DNA from: Muricoccus harenae
GTDB taxonomy: Bacteria > Pseudomonadota > Alphaproteobacteria > Acetobacterales > Acetobacteraceae
Assembly: GCF_009848505.1 (NCBI RefSeq)
Contig: NZ_WWDL01000016.1
Location: forward strand, 46,018-110,017
Direction of reading: 5' to 3'
Length of the DNA stretch: 64,000 bases
Shown: piece after piece, positions 32,923 to 44,142 of the stretch
Layout of the letters: each line of letters starts with the position of its first letter
How positions within the stretch are numbered: position 1 is the stretch's first letter
Position numbers and translations under genes: made by a program
Notes under the pieces: generated by a model
The model's input: only the letters and a program-made list of their open reading frames with translations
Database searches by the model: none
Told to the model about the DNA's origin: nothing

Positions 32923-35174
32923 TGGCCGAGCTCCTTCTCGAACTCCTCTCCGAGGAAATCCCGGCCCGCATGCAGGCCCGGGCCGCCGAGGACCTGGCGC
33001 GGCTGCTGGGAGAGGCGCTGAAGCCCGCCGGCCTGTCCCTGGACAGCGTGCGCACGCTGCACGGCCCGCGCCGCATCGCCGTGATCGCCAACCTCCCCGT
33101 TGCCACCCCGGCGAGCGAGCGCGAGGAGAAGGGTCCCCGCCTGGGCGCCCCCGAGGCCGCTCTGGGCGGCTTCGCCCGCAAACACGCGCTGTCCGATGCC
33201 GCGGTCACCGCCATGCGCGCCGCCACCGGCGCCTCCGACACCCCGGTTTACGAGGGTGATGGGCTGACCATCATCGCCCGCCCGGAAAAGTCCGGTGCCT
33301 CTTTCCTGCTGCGCCTGAAGAACCCGGCGCGCCCGAGCGCCGAAGTGCTGGCCGAGGCCATCCCCGCGCTGATCCGCCGCTTCCCCTGGCCGAAATCCAT
33401 GCGCTGGGGCACCTCGGACCTGATCTGGGTGCGGCCGATGCAGCGCATCCTCTGCCTGCTGGATAGCGCGGTGGTGCCCTTCAGCCTGAGCGGGGAAGCC
33501 GACGACGCCCATGGGCTGCGCTCCGCCGACCAGACGGAGGGCCATCGCATCCAATCGCCCGGCGCTTTCGCCGTGAGCTCCGCGGCCGGGTACGAGGCCG
33601 GGCTGCGCGAGCGTTCCGTGATCCCCGATGCCGCCGAGCGCGAGCGGATGATCGAGGAGGGCATCGCCGCCCTGGCCTCCGCCGAGGGGCTGGAGGTGGT
33701 ACCCGATCGCGGGTTGCTGACCGAGGTGGCCGGGCTGGTCGAATGGCCCGTGCCGCTGCTGGGGCGCATCGACGACGCCTTCATGGACCTGCCGCCCGAG
33801 CTGATGCGGACCACCATGCGGGTGAACCAGCGCTACTTTGCGCTCCGTCACAAGGAGGGAGGCCACCCCGATGGCCGCGCCGCCGCGCGCTTCGCCCTGG
33901 TGGCCAATATCGCGGCCAAGGATGGCGGCGCCGCGATCGTTGGCGGCAATGAGCGCGTGCTGCGCGCCCGCCTGTCAGACGCGCGCTTCTTCTGGGACCT
34001 GGACCGCAAGCAGCCGCTCGAAGCCTTCCTGCCGAAGCTCGATGCCGTGGTGTTCCACGCGAAACTCGGCACGCAGGGCGACCGCGTGCGGCGCCTGGAG
34101 CGGCTGGCGCGGCACATCGCTCCACTCGTGGGCGCCGATCCGGACCTCGCCGCCCGCGCGGCGAAGCTGGCCAAGGCCGACCTCGCCTCCGGCATGGTGG
34201 GCGAGTTCCCCGAGCTGCAGGGCGTGATGGGCCGCTACTACGCGCTGCATGCGGGCGAGGACCCACGCGTGGCCGAGGCGATCGGCGCGCATTACCGGCC
34301 GCTCGGCCCGGGTGATGCGGTGCCGTCCGAGCCGGTGGCCGTGGCCGTGGCGCTGGCGGACAAGCTGGACCAGCTCGCCGGATTTTTCGCGGCGGATGAG
34401 CGCCCGACCGGCTCGGGCGATCCCTTCGCACTGCGCCGTGCCGCCCTCGGCATTATCCGCCTCATCCGCGAGAACCGGCTGCGCCTCCCCCTCGCCGATG
34501 CGGTGGCCGAAGCCTTCTTCGGCTATCCCATGGCCCAGGGCACGACGGCCATGCCGGAATTCGGCATGGCGGTCGCCACCGAGCGGATGAATGCCGGCTG
34601 GAAGCAGCCAGCCGAATCCGCACATCCGCCCATGGTCGCTGCCTTCGCCCAGGGGGTGGTGGAATTCCTTGCGGAGCGCCTTCGCGTGCAGATGCGGGCC
34701 GAGGGCCTTCGTCACGATCTCGTGGCTGCCGCCTTCGGCATCTCGGGCGATGACGACCTGAACCGGCTGCTCGCGCGTGCCGATGCGTTGCGCGACTTCC
34801 TCTCGACGGCTGAGGGGACGGACCTGCTGGCGGCCCACCGGCGTGCCGCAAACATCCTGAGAATCGAGGAAAAGAAGGACGGTCGCAGCTACCTGCCCGC
34901 CATCCGCCCCGAACTGCTCCGCGCGCCGGAGGAGAAGGCGCTGGCCGCGGCCTTGGAGGCCGCACGCCCGCAGGTGCAGGCCGCGCTCGGACGCGAGGAC
35001 TTCGCCGGCGCCATGACCGCCCTTGCGCCTCTCCGCGCCCCGGTCGATGCCTTCTTCGACCGGGTCACGGTGAACGACCCGGATAGGGAACTGCGTGAGA
35101 ACCGGCTAGGTTTGCTGGCGTTGCTGCGGGGCGCCATGGACGAGCTTGCTGACATCGCGCGCATCGAATCTTGA
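32922..35174 (+). CDS. glyS: Glycyl-tRNA synthetase beta subunit
   Basis: A 750-residue beta subunit. It begins [18 protein letters not shown] as in the family, includes VRPMQRILCLLDS, KTDADxxR-type regions such as LKNPARPSAEVLAEAIP, an HD-like segment and a C-terminal DALR anticodon-binding region (FFDRVTVNDPDRELRENRLG). It contacts tRNA-Gly and is needed for activity of GlyQ. The start overlaps the glyQ stop, and ppdK follows 11 bp after the stop. Confidence 0.98.
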   Translation: MAELLLELLSEEIPARMQARAAEDLARLLGEALKPAGLSLDSVRTLHGPRRIAVIANLPVATPASEREEKGPRLGAPEAALGGFARKHALSDAAVTAMRAATGASDTPVYEGDGLTIIARPEKSGASFLLRLKNPARPSAEVLAEAIPALIRRFPWPKSMRWGTSDLIWVRPMQRILCLLDSAVVPFSLSGEADDAHGLRSADQTEGHRIQSPGAFAVSSAAGYEAGLRERSVIPDAAERERMIEEGIAALASAEGLEVVPDRGLLTEVAGLVEWPVPLLGRIDDAFMDLPPELMRTTMRVNQRYFALRHKEGGHPDGRAAARFALVANIAAKDGGAAIVGGNERVLRARLSDARFFWDLDRKQPLEAFLPKLDAVVFHAKLGTQGDRVRRLERLARHIAPLVGADPDLAARAAKLAKADLASGMVGEFPELQGVMGRYYALHAGEDPRVAEAIGAHYRPLGPGDAVPSEPVAVAVALADKLDQLAGFFAADERPTGSGDPFALRRAALGIIRLIRENRLRLPLADAVAEAFFGYPMAQGTTAMPEFGMAVATERMNAGWKQPAESAHPPMVAAFAQGVVEFLAERLRVQMRAEGLRHDLVAAAFGISGDDDLNRLLARADALRDFLSTAEGTDLLAAHRRAANILRIEEKKDGRSYLPAIRPELLRAPEEKALAAALEAARPQVQAALGREDFAGAMTALAPLRAPVDAFFDRVTVNDPDRELRENRLGLLALLRGAMDELADIARIES

Positions 35175-35185
35175 GGGATCAGGTC

Positions 35186-37867
<2,682 letters not shown>

Positions 37868-37874
37868 CGGAGAA

Positions 37875-37906
37875 GCCGGAGGCTCTGCCTCCGGACCTCC
37901 GCTGGG
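37875..37906 (+). repeat. Short interspersed palindromic element, copy B
   Basis: CCGGAGGC (37876-37883) and GCCTCCGG (37887-37894) form a perfect 8-bp stem with a TCT loop, followed by ACCTCCGCTGGGGG. The same layout occurs twice in the panC-merR gap. Here it lies directly after ppdK and may also end its transcript. Confidence 0.7.
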
Positions 37907-37931
37907 GGCCGAACCGGTCTCCGGTGGGGCT

Positions 37932-37946
37932 AGGAGCAAAGCTCCT
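37932..37946. terminator. AGGAGC-AAA-GCTCCT hairpin between ppdK and nth
   Basis: Perfect 6-bp arms with a 3-nt loop, adjacent to the end of the convergent nth gene. No T tract follows. Together with the element at 37875 it forms a two-hairpin barrier between convergent transcripts. Confidence 0.55.
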
Positions 37947-37949
37947 GGC

Positions 37950-38693
37950 CTACTCCTGAATCACTTCAGCCTTCGTCCGGCCCGCCGTTGGCCCCGCCAC
38001 CTTGTCCGGATAGTTGCAATGTGCCCGGGCCACGCAGTGCCAGCATTCCGGCAGGCGCGCCTTGCACACGTATCGCCCGTGCAGGATCAGCCAGTGATGG
38101 GCGTCCCGCAGTAGCTCGGGCGGGCAGCGCTTCACCAGCCCGTCCTCCACCGCCCGCGGCGTATCGCCCGGGGCCAGGCCGGTGCGGTTGCCGATGCGGA
38201 AGATATGAGTGTCCACCGCCATGGCATTTTCGCCGAAGGCGACGTTGAGCACGACATTGGCGGTCTTGCGCCCGACGCCGGGCAGGGCCTCCAGCGCCTC
38301 GCGTTCCCGCGGAACCTCGCCGTTATGGCGTTCGATCAGCAGCTGGGCCAGGGCCGCAACATTCTTCGCCTTCGCCTGCCACAACCCAATGCGCCGGATG
38401 TGGCGCCCGATGCCCTCCGGCCCGAGCGCCACCATGGCGGCGGGGTCCGGCGCCTCGGCGAAGAGGGTGGCGGTTACCTTGTTCACCGCCACATCCGTGG
38501 TCTGGGCGGAGAGGACCACGGCCACCAGCAAGGTGAAGGGGTTGCTGTAGTCCAGCTCCGGCTTGGGCTCGGGGGTGGCTTCGGCGAGGGCCCGGATGAA
38601 GGCGGCAGCCTGGGCGGCCGGCATGCGGCGGGCGCGGCGGGGTTGGGTGGCGGTGCCGTGGAGCGGCGCGCTGCGGGGGGCGGATCGGGTCAC
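37950..38693 (-). CDS. nth: Endonuclease III (DNA glycosylase/AP lyase)
   Basis: A 247-residue base-excision repair enzyme removing oxidised pyrimidines. The helix-hairpin-helix LPGVGRKTANVVL holds the catalytic Lys, the GPD-region Asp is in AVDTHIFRIGNRTG, and the C-terminal [4Fe-4S] loop has the exact spacing C-x6-C-x2-C-x5-C (CKARLPECWHCVARAHC). SAQTTDVAVNKVT is the canonical N-terminal helix. The first 20-25 residues are an Arg-rich extension; the start could be the internal MPAAQAAAFIRAL. It is convergent with ppdK and divergent from the DUF2244 gene. Confidence 0.96.
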   Translation of the reverse strand: MTRSAPRSAPLHGTATQPRRARRMPAAQAAAFIRALAEATPEPKPELDYSNPFTLLVAVVLSAQTTDVAVNKVTATLFAEAPDPAAMVALGPEGIGRHIRRIGLWQAKAKNVAALAQLLIERHNGEVPREREALEALPGVGRKTANVVLNVAFGENAMAVDTHIFRIGNRTGLAPGDTPRAVEDGLVKRCPPELLRDAHHWLILHGRYVCKARLPECWHCVARAHCNYPDKVAGPTAGRTKAEVIQE

Positions 38694-38761
38694 GCCGCCG
38701 TCAATAGCGCGACTGGGCTTTGATGAGGAAATCGCATCCCGATGGCGCTATGATCACCGGG

Positions 38762-39265
38762 ATGAACCCTGTTCAGGACGCCCCCCTTTTCGAGGCCCTG
38801 ACGACGCCGCACCAGTCTGGCACGCCAACCGGGCTCCGCGTGATCGCGGGACTGGTGCTGACCGGCTCTGCGGTGCTGACGGTGCTGTTCTGGACCCTCG
38901 GTGCCTGGCCGGTTGCCGGCTTCATGGGCGGCGAGGTTGTGCTTGTGCTCGGCATGCTGCGCGCACACCGGCGCTGGTCAGCCCGGATCGCGGAGCGGAT
39001 CACCCTGTCGGGTGGCCGGCTCTGCGTGGACCGGACGGACCGGCGTTCCCGGCGGCAGGTGGTGGAGTTCGATGCCTATTGGGCGCGGGTCCTGCTGCTG
39101 CCCCGCCCCGGCCGGGTAAGTGAGCTGCGGCTCGCGGCACGGGGTCGCTCCACCGAGATCGGCAGTTTCCTGTCGGATGACGAGAAGGCTGAACTGGCGG
39201 ATGCGCTCAGGCGGGCGCTGCGGGATTTCCGTAATCCTGTCTTCGACAACCCGCAGCTGAGGTGA
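38762..39265 (+). CDS. DUF2244 integral membrane protein
   Basis: A 167-residue protein starting MNPVQDAPLFEALTTPHQSG. Two adjacent membrane segments (GLRVIAGLVLTGSAVLTVLFW and AGFMGGEVVLVLGMLRAHRR) are followed by a cytoplasmic beta-rich domain (ITLSGGRLCVDRT, VVEFDAYWARVLLLPRPGR, STEIGSFLSDDEKAELADAL). This is the DUF2244 pattern, common in alphaproteobacteria and often next to nth, as here. Function is unknown. Starts at 38723 and 38750 are in frame; the chosen one fits the family's short N-terminus. Confidence 0.85.
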   Translation: MNPVQDAPLFEALTTPHQSGTPTGLRVIAGLVLTGSAVLTVLFWTLGAWPVAGFMGGEVVLVLGMLRAHRRWSARIAERITLSGGRLCVDRTDRRSRRQVVEFDAYWARVLLLPRPGRVSELRLAARGRSTEIGSFLSDDEKAELADALRRALRDFRNPVFDNPQLR

Positions 39266-39302
39266 GGGGCTGAGGGGACGGCCCCGCAGCCTCGGCCTTC
39301 CC

Positions 39303-39758
39303 TCAGTCGGTGGGGGCGAGGCTCTTGATGAGGTCGAAGACGCGCTTGCGGACAGCGGGTTCGGTAATACGATAATAGGCGCGCACCAACTCTAGTGTCT
39401 CCCGCTTGTGCAGCGTGTCGTCCTCGAATCCCTCCTGCGTCTCGGCAAAGCCGGTGATGCGGGTGCGGAAGCTGGATCCCAGCCCGCCCATGCTGTCCGG
39501 CATATCGTCGAAGAAGAACCCGATCGGCACGTCCAGCGCGCGGGCGAGGTCGAACAGGCGGCTGGCGCCGATCCGGTTCACACCGCGCTCGTATTTCTGG
39601 ACCTGCTGGAAGGTCAGGCCGAGCGCCTCGCCGAGCTTCTCCTGGCTCATGCCCAGGAGCGTCCGGCGAAGGCGAACGCGGCTTCCCACGTGCACATCGA
39701 TCGGGCTAGGGCGGTGCTCACCCTTCTCGGTGCGCTCAAGCGCCTCGTCGGCCGACAT
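39303..39758 (-). CDS. XRE-family regulator, PraR/PhrR-like
   Basis: A 151-residue helix-turn-helix protein. HVGSRVRLRRTLLGMSQEKL, GEALGLTFQQVQKYERGVNR and IGASRLFDLARALDVPIGFF form the five-helix XRE domain (residues about 25-90). The C-terminal part ends ETLELVRAYYRITEPAVRKR, a helical region shared with PraR/PhrR of rhizobia, which repress quorum-sensing and surface-attachment genes. AAGGAG lies 9 nt upstream of the ATG. It follows lnt, the order seen in rhizobia (lnt-XRE-metK), but metK is not here. The role here is not established. Confidence 0.9.
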   Translation of the reverse strand: MSADEALERTEKGEHRPSPIDVHVGSRVRLRRTLLGMSQEKLGEALGLTFQQVQKYERGVNRIGASRLFDLARALDVPIGFFFDDMPDSMGGLGSSFRTRITGFAETQEGFEDDTLHKRETLELVRAYYRITEPAVRKRVFDLIKSLAPTD

Positions 39759-39911
39759 CAGCGCCACTCCTTTGTTCAAAAGGGCAGGGGGGCGCACGTC
39801 CTGCACACCATGTCGGCCAGGCGGCTATGCCACAGCCGTCATAGGACCCTGCAACTACGATGACATAGTGATGACTTGCTAAGGAATTGTCAACTCTTTC
39901 GAGAATTCCAA

Positions 39912-41474
39912 TTAGTTAGACGTCTCGAGCCCTTTCGAGCTCCCGGATAGGTTGGGGTTTCTTGCCGATGCCGCCAAGCCGCCGATGAGCACAATTGCAG
40001 CCAGGATGGCAGGAATGGACAGTCCGAACCGCCCGAAAGGCGTGGGGGCGCCGGCGGCAGGAAGAGGTGCGAGCACAATTCCTGTTTCAGCAAGTGGAAG
40101 ACGTGCCACCTCGCGACCCCGTGAATCGAAAACGGCGGAGATCCCGGTCTGCGCAGCTCGTGCCAGCGGAAGCCCCTCCTCGACGGCCCGGAGGCGGGCT
40201 GTAGCCAAGTGCTGGTGGGGGCCGGCCGATATCCCGAACCAAGCGTCATTGGTGATATTGAGCAGCCAGCCCGGCCGCTCGGCACCGACCACGGCGCCCG
40301 AGAAGATGACCTCATAGCAGATCAGCGGCGATGCGGGCGGCAATCCGGGCAGTGAAAGCGCAACTGGGCCGGGCCCCGAGCCGAAGTCCACCCCGCCCCG
40401 GATCACCCGGATTGGCAGCAGGCCAGAGAGCGGCATGTACTCACCAAAAGGAACCAGATGGGATTTGTCGTAGGTGGCCGAAATCACCCCGTCGGGCCCC
40501 ATGGCAACCAGGCTGTTGAACAGCTTCGTCGCCTGCCGGTCCGGTCCCCACTCGGCCCGCACCGTCCCGGCCAGCAGCAGCCCGTCAGGCGGCAGGGCGG
40601 CGGCGGCGATTCGGCGTGCCTCGGGGTCATCGGCGAGGAGGAAGGGGCTAGCGGTTTCGGGCCAGATGATCACCGGGCGGGTTCCGGGTGCCTCGCGTGC
40701 TGCGGTGTCCGCGCCCTGCTTACTCAACTCGAGGTAGCGGCGGAAGATTGGCCAGCGAGTCTCCTCCTGCCACTTTGCTTCCTGCGCCACATTGCCCTGC
40801 ACCAGCACCAGGGTGACGGGCAGCGGAGCCGGCTCGGCGGGCCAGAGTCGGGCCAGGCCGAAGCCCCCGAAGGCGACCAGCACCGCCAGCCCGCCCGCCA
40901 TCGCCCGGCGCCCGAGCAGTGGTGTGCAGGCCAGCGCCACCGTCACCAGGGAGAGCCCATGCACCCCGATCCAGGCCGCGCCCTGCACCGGCAGTGCCGC
41001 GAAAGCCCAGACCGTGCCCATCAGGTTCCAGGGGAAGCCCGTGAAGGCCCAGCCGCGCACGAATTCGGCCGCCACCCAGCCGCCGGCCAGCACCGCCACG
41101 CGCGGCCAGCCCGGGCGTGCCTTCCAGGCCAGCACCGCCGGGATCACGCTGTAGATCCCCATCCAGAGCGCCAGCAGAGGCACCGCGAGCGGCACCAGCC
41201 ACCAGAGGCGCTCGGCTTCGGTGAGGATGGAATAGGTGATCCAGTAGAGGCCGACGACGTGATGGCCCCAGCCGAAGGCCCAGCCCAGCATCGCCGCCCG
41301 TTTCCAGCTCCCCGCCTTGCCCAGCAGGATCAGCAGCCCGGGCAGGGCGAGTAACAGAACGGGAATGGCGTAGACCGGGGGCATGGCCAGGGAGGCGAGT
41401 GCCCCCAGGCCGAAGGCGGTGGCGAGGGCGCGCCAGCCGGCGCGCGACTCCAGGTGCCGAATCAGGCGCTGCAC
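39912..41474 (-). CDS. lnt: Apolipoprotein N-acyltransferase
   Basis: About 520 residues. It adds the third acyl chain to the N-terminal cysteine of lipoproteins at the outer face of the inner membrane. Eight N-terminal membrane segments are followed by a nitrilase-like periplasmic domain with the triad Glu (IIWPETASPF), Lys (YDKSHLVPFGEYMPL) and Cys (PLICYEVIF), and a last membrane segment (SIPAILAAIVLIGGLAAS). NITNDAWFG is the conserved loop. The GTG at 41474 starts 10 bp after the corC stop; an upstream in-frame start would overlap corC by about 100 bp. Confidence 0.95.
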   Translation of the reverse strand: MQRLIRHLESRAGWRALATAFGLGALASLAMPPVYAIPVLLLALPGLLILLGKAGSWKRAAMLGWAFGWGHHVVGLYWITYSILTEAERLWWLVPLAVPLLALWMGIYSVIPAVLAWKARPGWPRVAVLAGGWVAAEFVRGWAFTGFPWNLMGTVWAFAALPVQGAAWIGVHGLSLVTVALACTPLLGRRAMAGGLAVLVAFGGFGLARLWPAEPAPLPVTLVLVQGNVAQEAKWQEETRWPIFRRYLELSKQGADTAAREAPGTRPVIIWPETASPFLLADDPEARRIAAAALPPDGLLLAGTVRAEWGPDRQATKLFNSLVAMGPDGVISATYDKSHLVPFGEYMPLSGLLPIRVIRGGVDFGSGPGPVALSLPGLPPASPLICYEVIFSGAVVGAERPGWLLNITNDAWFGISAGPHQHLATARLRAVEEGLPLARAAQTGISAVFDSRGREVARLPLAETGIVLAPLPAAGAPTPFGRFGLSIPAILAAIVLIGGLAASARNPNLSGSSKGLETSN

Positions 41475-41484
41475 GGGGAAAGGT

Positions 41485-42405
41485 CTACTCCGCCGCCTGG
41501 GAAGCACCGGCCTCCGGGGCATCCGATGATTGCGCTGTGGCAGGGCGGCGCACCCGCAGCCGCCGGATGCGGCGCGGATCACTCTCCAGCACGCGGAACT
41601 CTAGCCCCGAGGGATGCGAGACCAGCTCGCCCCGCGCGGGGACGCGCCCGGCCAGGGTGAAGACAAGGCCGCCCACCGTGTCGATATCCTGGTGCTGCTC
41701 CTCGGTGGTCAGGATATCACCCATGCGGGCTTCGAAATCCTCGATCTTCAGCCTTGCGTCAAGGTCCAGGCTGCCGTCCGGGCGCTCCGTGACCTGTGGC
41801 GGGGCTTCCTCGTCATGCTCGTCCGAGATGTCACCGACGATGGTCTCGACCAGGTCCTCGATCGTCACCAGCCCGTCGATGCCGCCATATTCGTCCACGA
41901 CGAGTGCCATATGGGTCCGGGCCTCGCGCATCTGCAGCAACAGATCCAGCACCGGCACCTGGGGAACGACGAAGAGCAGGGGGCGCAGCACCGCCTCAAT
42001 GGAGAAGGGCTCCTCGTCCCGTCCCACCGCCGCAAAGACGTCCTTGATGTGGACCATGCCCCGGATGTCGTCGAGATTCTCGCGATAGACCGGGAAGCGG
42101 CTGTGGCCTTCCCGCTGGATCAGGCGGATGGCCTCGTCCAGCGTCAGGTCGCAGGGCATGCCGATGATGTCGGCGCGCGGCAGCATGACGTCGACCGCCG
42201 TCTTGTTCCGCAGCTTCAGCACATTGCCGAGGATGACGCGCTCATTGGCGTCCAGGGCGTCCGCCTCGGGGGCGCGGCCCTTCTCGCCCTCCCCCTCGAC
42301 AAGGGCTTCCACCTGGTCGCGCACGCTCTCGGCCTCGCGCTTGCGCAGGAATCCCTGGAACTTCCAGAGGATGCTGTTGCGGTCCTGGCTATGACGATCG
42401 CTCAT
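41485..42405 (-). CDS. corC: CBS-domain hemolysin/CorC-like protein
   Basis: A 306-residue cytoplasmic protein. A short N-terminal segment is followed by two CBS domains (VDVMLPRADIIGMPCDLTLD and FVVPQVPVLDLLLQMREART, with VDEYGGIDGLVTIEDLVE) and a C-terminal CorC_HlyC domain (ARLKIEDFEARMG ... DTVGGLVFTLAGRVPARGE). This is the CorC/YbeX (TlyC-like) protein associated with magnesium/cobalt handling and ribosome-linked functions. The ATG overlaps the ybeY stop, so the two are coupled. Confidence 0.93.
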   Translation of the reverse strand: MSDRHSQDRNSILWKFQGFLRKREAESVRDQVEALVEGEGEKGRAPEADALDANERVILGNVLKLRNKTAVDVMLPRADIIGMPCDLTLDEAIRLIQREGHSRFPVYRENLDDIRGMVHIKDVFAAVGRDEEPFSIEAVLRPLLFVVPQVPVLDLLLQMREARTHMALVVDEYGGIDGLVTIEDLVETIVGDISDEHDEEAPPQVTERPDGSLDLDARLKIEDFEARMGDILTTEEQHQDIDTVGGLVFTLAGRVPARGELVSHPSGLEFRVLESDPRRIRRLRVRRPATAQSSDAPEAGASQAAE

Positions 42406-42893
42406 GCCACGCCCCTCCAGGGGTTCGGCAAGGCGAGGCGGCGCATGATCCGGGCCTCGGCACGCTCCATTCGCCGGGCCTCGCCGGCCCGCAGATGATC
42501 ATGGCCGGCCAGGTGCAACACCCCATGGGCCACGAGATGCGACAGATGCGCCATCACGCTGCGTCCGGCCGCCCGGGCCTCGCGCCGCACGGTGCCCAGC
42601 GCCAGGGCCACGTCCCCCGGCATGCCGGGGTGCAGCGGGGGGAAGGACAGGACGTTCGTCGGCTTCACCTTGCCGCGGTGATCGCCGTTGAGGCGCTTCA
42701 CCGCACGGTCCCCGGTCAGCAGCACCGTGACGGCGCCCTCGGTTCCCACTTCGGCGAAGGCGGCGAGGGCGGCGCGCCGCGCCACCTCCTCGACCCGCGG
42801 CACGGCCGAGCGCCAGGCCGGGTCCTCGACCACCACTTCGATGTCGATGTCGTCGTTCAGCCCGCGAGCGTCACCGCCGGGTGCTGAAAGCAT
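42402..42893 (-). CDS. ybeY: Endoribonuclease YbeY (rRNA maturation factor)
   Basis: A 163-residue single-zinc endoribonuclease that processes 16S rRNA 3' ends and helps ribosome quality control. The motif HGVLHLAGHDH (H-x3-H-x5-H) and the preceding SHLVA helix are intact, as is the strand-turn KVKPTNVLSFP with the conserved arginine/asparagine region. The start at 42893 (MLSAPGGDARG) is the first good one; the frame is open upstream through a hairpin-rich gap. It overlaps corC by 4 bp (ATGA). Confidence 0.95.
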   Translation of the reverse strand: MLSAPGGDARGLNDDIDIEVVVEDPAWRSAVPRVEEVARRAALAAFAEVGTEGAVTVLLTGDRAVKRLNGDHRGKVKPTNVLSFPPLHPGMPGDVALALGTVRREARAAGRSVMAHLSHLVAHGVLHLAGHDHLRAGEARRMERAEARIMRRLALPNPWRGVA

Positions 42894-42932
42894 GGCATGG
42901 GCGGCAAGGCCGCCCCGTGCCGCAGGGTCCGG

Positions 42933-43027
42933 CCCGGCGGCGGAGCCGCCCGGCACAGGTTTGTCATCCCTGGCGATCCTGTCGCCCGGTGCCGCTGTAT
43001 TGTGCCCGGCGGCTGAACCGCCGGGCG
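42933..43027. repeat. Two inverted copies of a hairpin element between phoH and ybeY
   Basis: The first copy has GGCGGC-GGA-GCCGCC (42936-42950) followed by CGGCACA. The second has perfect 9-bp arms GCCCGGCGG / CCGCCGGGC around CTGAA (43004-43026), preceded by TGT. Read on the opposite strand, the second copy matches the first (CCCGGCGG-N3-AGCCGCC, then GGCACA). The pair lies in a 154-bp gap inside an otherwise tightly packed operon. Confidence 0.75.
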
Positions 43028-43047
43028 GGCGACTGCCCACTTCCGCC

Positions 43048-44142
43048 TTACTCCTTGATCTTTCCGCGAGACGCGGTCCGCCCTTCGGCTGCCGCGTCGG
43101 CTCGCCCATAAGCCGAGACGATCCGCCCGACCAGGGGGTGGCGTACCACATCCTTCTCGGCGAAGCGCGTGATGCCGATGCCGTCCACCCCATCCAGGAT
43201 GGAAAGCGCCTCCACCAGCCCCGACTTTTGGCCGGGCGGCAGGTCCACCTGGCTCGGGTCGCCGGTGATCACCATGCGCGTGCCCTCGCCCATGCGGGTG
43301 AGGAACATCTTCATCTGCGCCGGGGTGGTATTCTGCGCCTCGTCCAGGATGGCGAAGGCATGGGCCAGCGTCCGGCCGCGCATGAAGGCAAGCGGGGCGA
43401 TCTCGATCTCGCCGGAGACGAGGCGGCGGGCCACCTGATCGGCCGGCATCATGTCGTGCAGCGCGTCGTAAAGCGGGCGGAGATAGGGATCGACCTTCTC
43501 CTTCATGTCGCCGGGTAGGAAGCCCAACCGCTCCCCTGCCTCCACCGCCGGGCGGGAGAGGATGATGCGGTCCACCCGCCCCGCCATCAGCAGGGCCACG
43601 CCCTGGGCGACGGCGAGATACGTCTTGCCGGTGCCGGCTGGGCCGACGCCGAAGACCATCTCCTGCCTTTGGAGCATGTCCATGTAGGAGACCTGCGTCC
43701 GCGAGCGCGGGGCGATGGCGCCCTTGCGCGTGCGGATGGCCGGCATGTCGGCGAGGGGGAGGCGCGGATCCTCCGCGGGGCCGTCCGCCATCCGCAGCGC
43801 GGCTTCCACCTCGGCCATGCCAGTTGCGTCTCCCTTTTCCAGCCGCTGCCACAAGGACCGCAGCACTGATTCCGCCAAGCCCGCACCCTCGGCACCGCCG
43901 CTGATCGTCACCCGATTGCCGCGCGATGCGATCCGCACGCCCAATCGCTGCTCGATGCGCGACAGGTGCCGGTCGTGTTCCCCGTAGAGCATCGGCAACA
44001 GGGCGTTGTCGTCGAAGCTGAGGGTGACGATCCGCTGGCTATCCGGCGCAAAGGCCGGATTGGGCGCCATGCCACCGAGATGGGGGGCGCGGGGATCGGG
44101 CCGGAGGGCAATCCCCCCGGCGGGGGCGGCGAGCTGGGTCAA
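43048..44142 (-). CDS. PhoH-like ATPase (YbeZ)
   Basis: A 364-residue protein. Residues about 35-110 form a KH-like nucleic-acid domain ([20 protein letters not shown]); the rest is a PhoH P-loop ATPase with Walker [15 protein letters not shown], Walker [14 protein letters not shown], and [14 protein letters not shown]. PhoH/YbeZ partners YbeY in RNA processing; ybeY lies downstream. The TTG at 44142 overlaps the miaB stop (TTGA), with GAGGAG about 11 nt upstream, implying coupling; the alternative is the ATG at 44070 ([12 protein letters not shown]). Confidence 0.94.
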   Translation of the reverse strand: MTQLAAPAGGIALRPDPRAPHLGGMAPNPAFAPDSQRIVTLSFDDNALLPMLYGEHDRHLSRIEQRLGVRIASRGNRVTISGGAEGAGLAESVLRSLWQRLEKGDATGMAEVEAALRMADGPAEDPRLPLADMPAIRTRKGAIAPRSRTQVSYMDMLQRQEMVFGVGPAGTGKTYLAVAQGVALLMAGRVDRIILSRPAVEAGERLGFLPGDMKEKVDPYLRPLYDALHDMMPADQVARRLVSGEIEIAPLAFMRGRTLAHAFAILDEAQNTTPAQMKMFLTRMGEGTRMVITGDPSQVDLPPGQKSGLVEALSILDGVDGIGITRFAEKDVVRHPLVGRIVSAYGRADAAAEGRTASRGKIKE

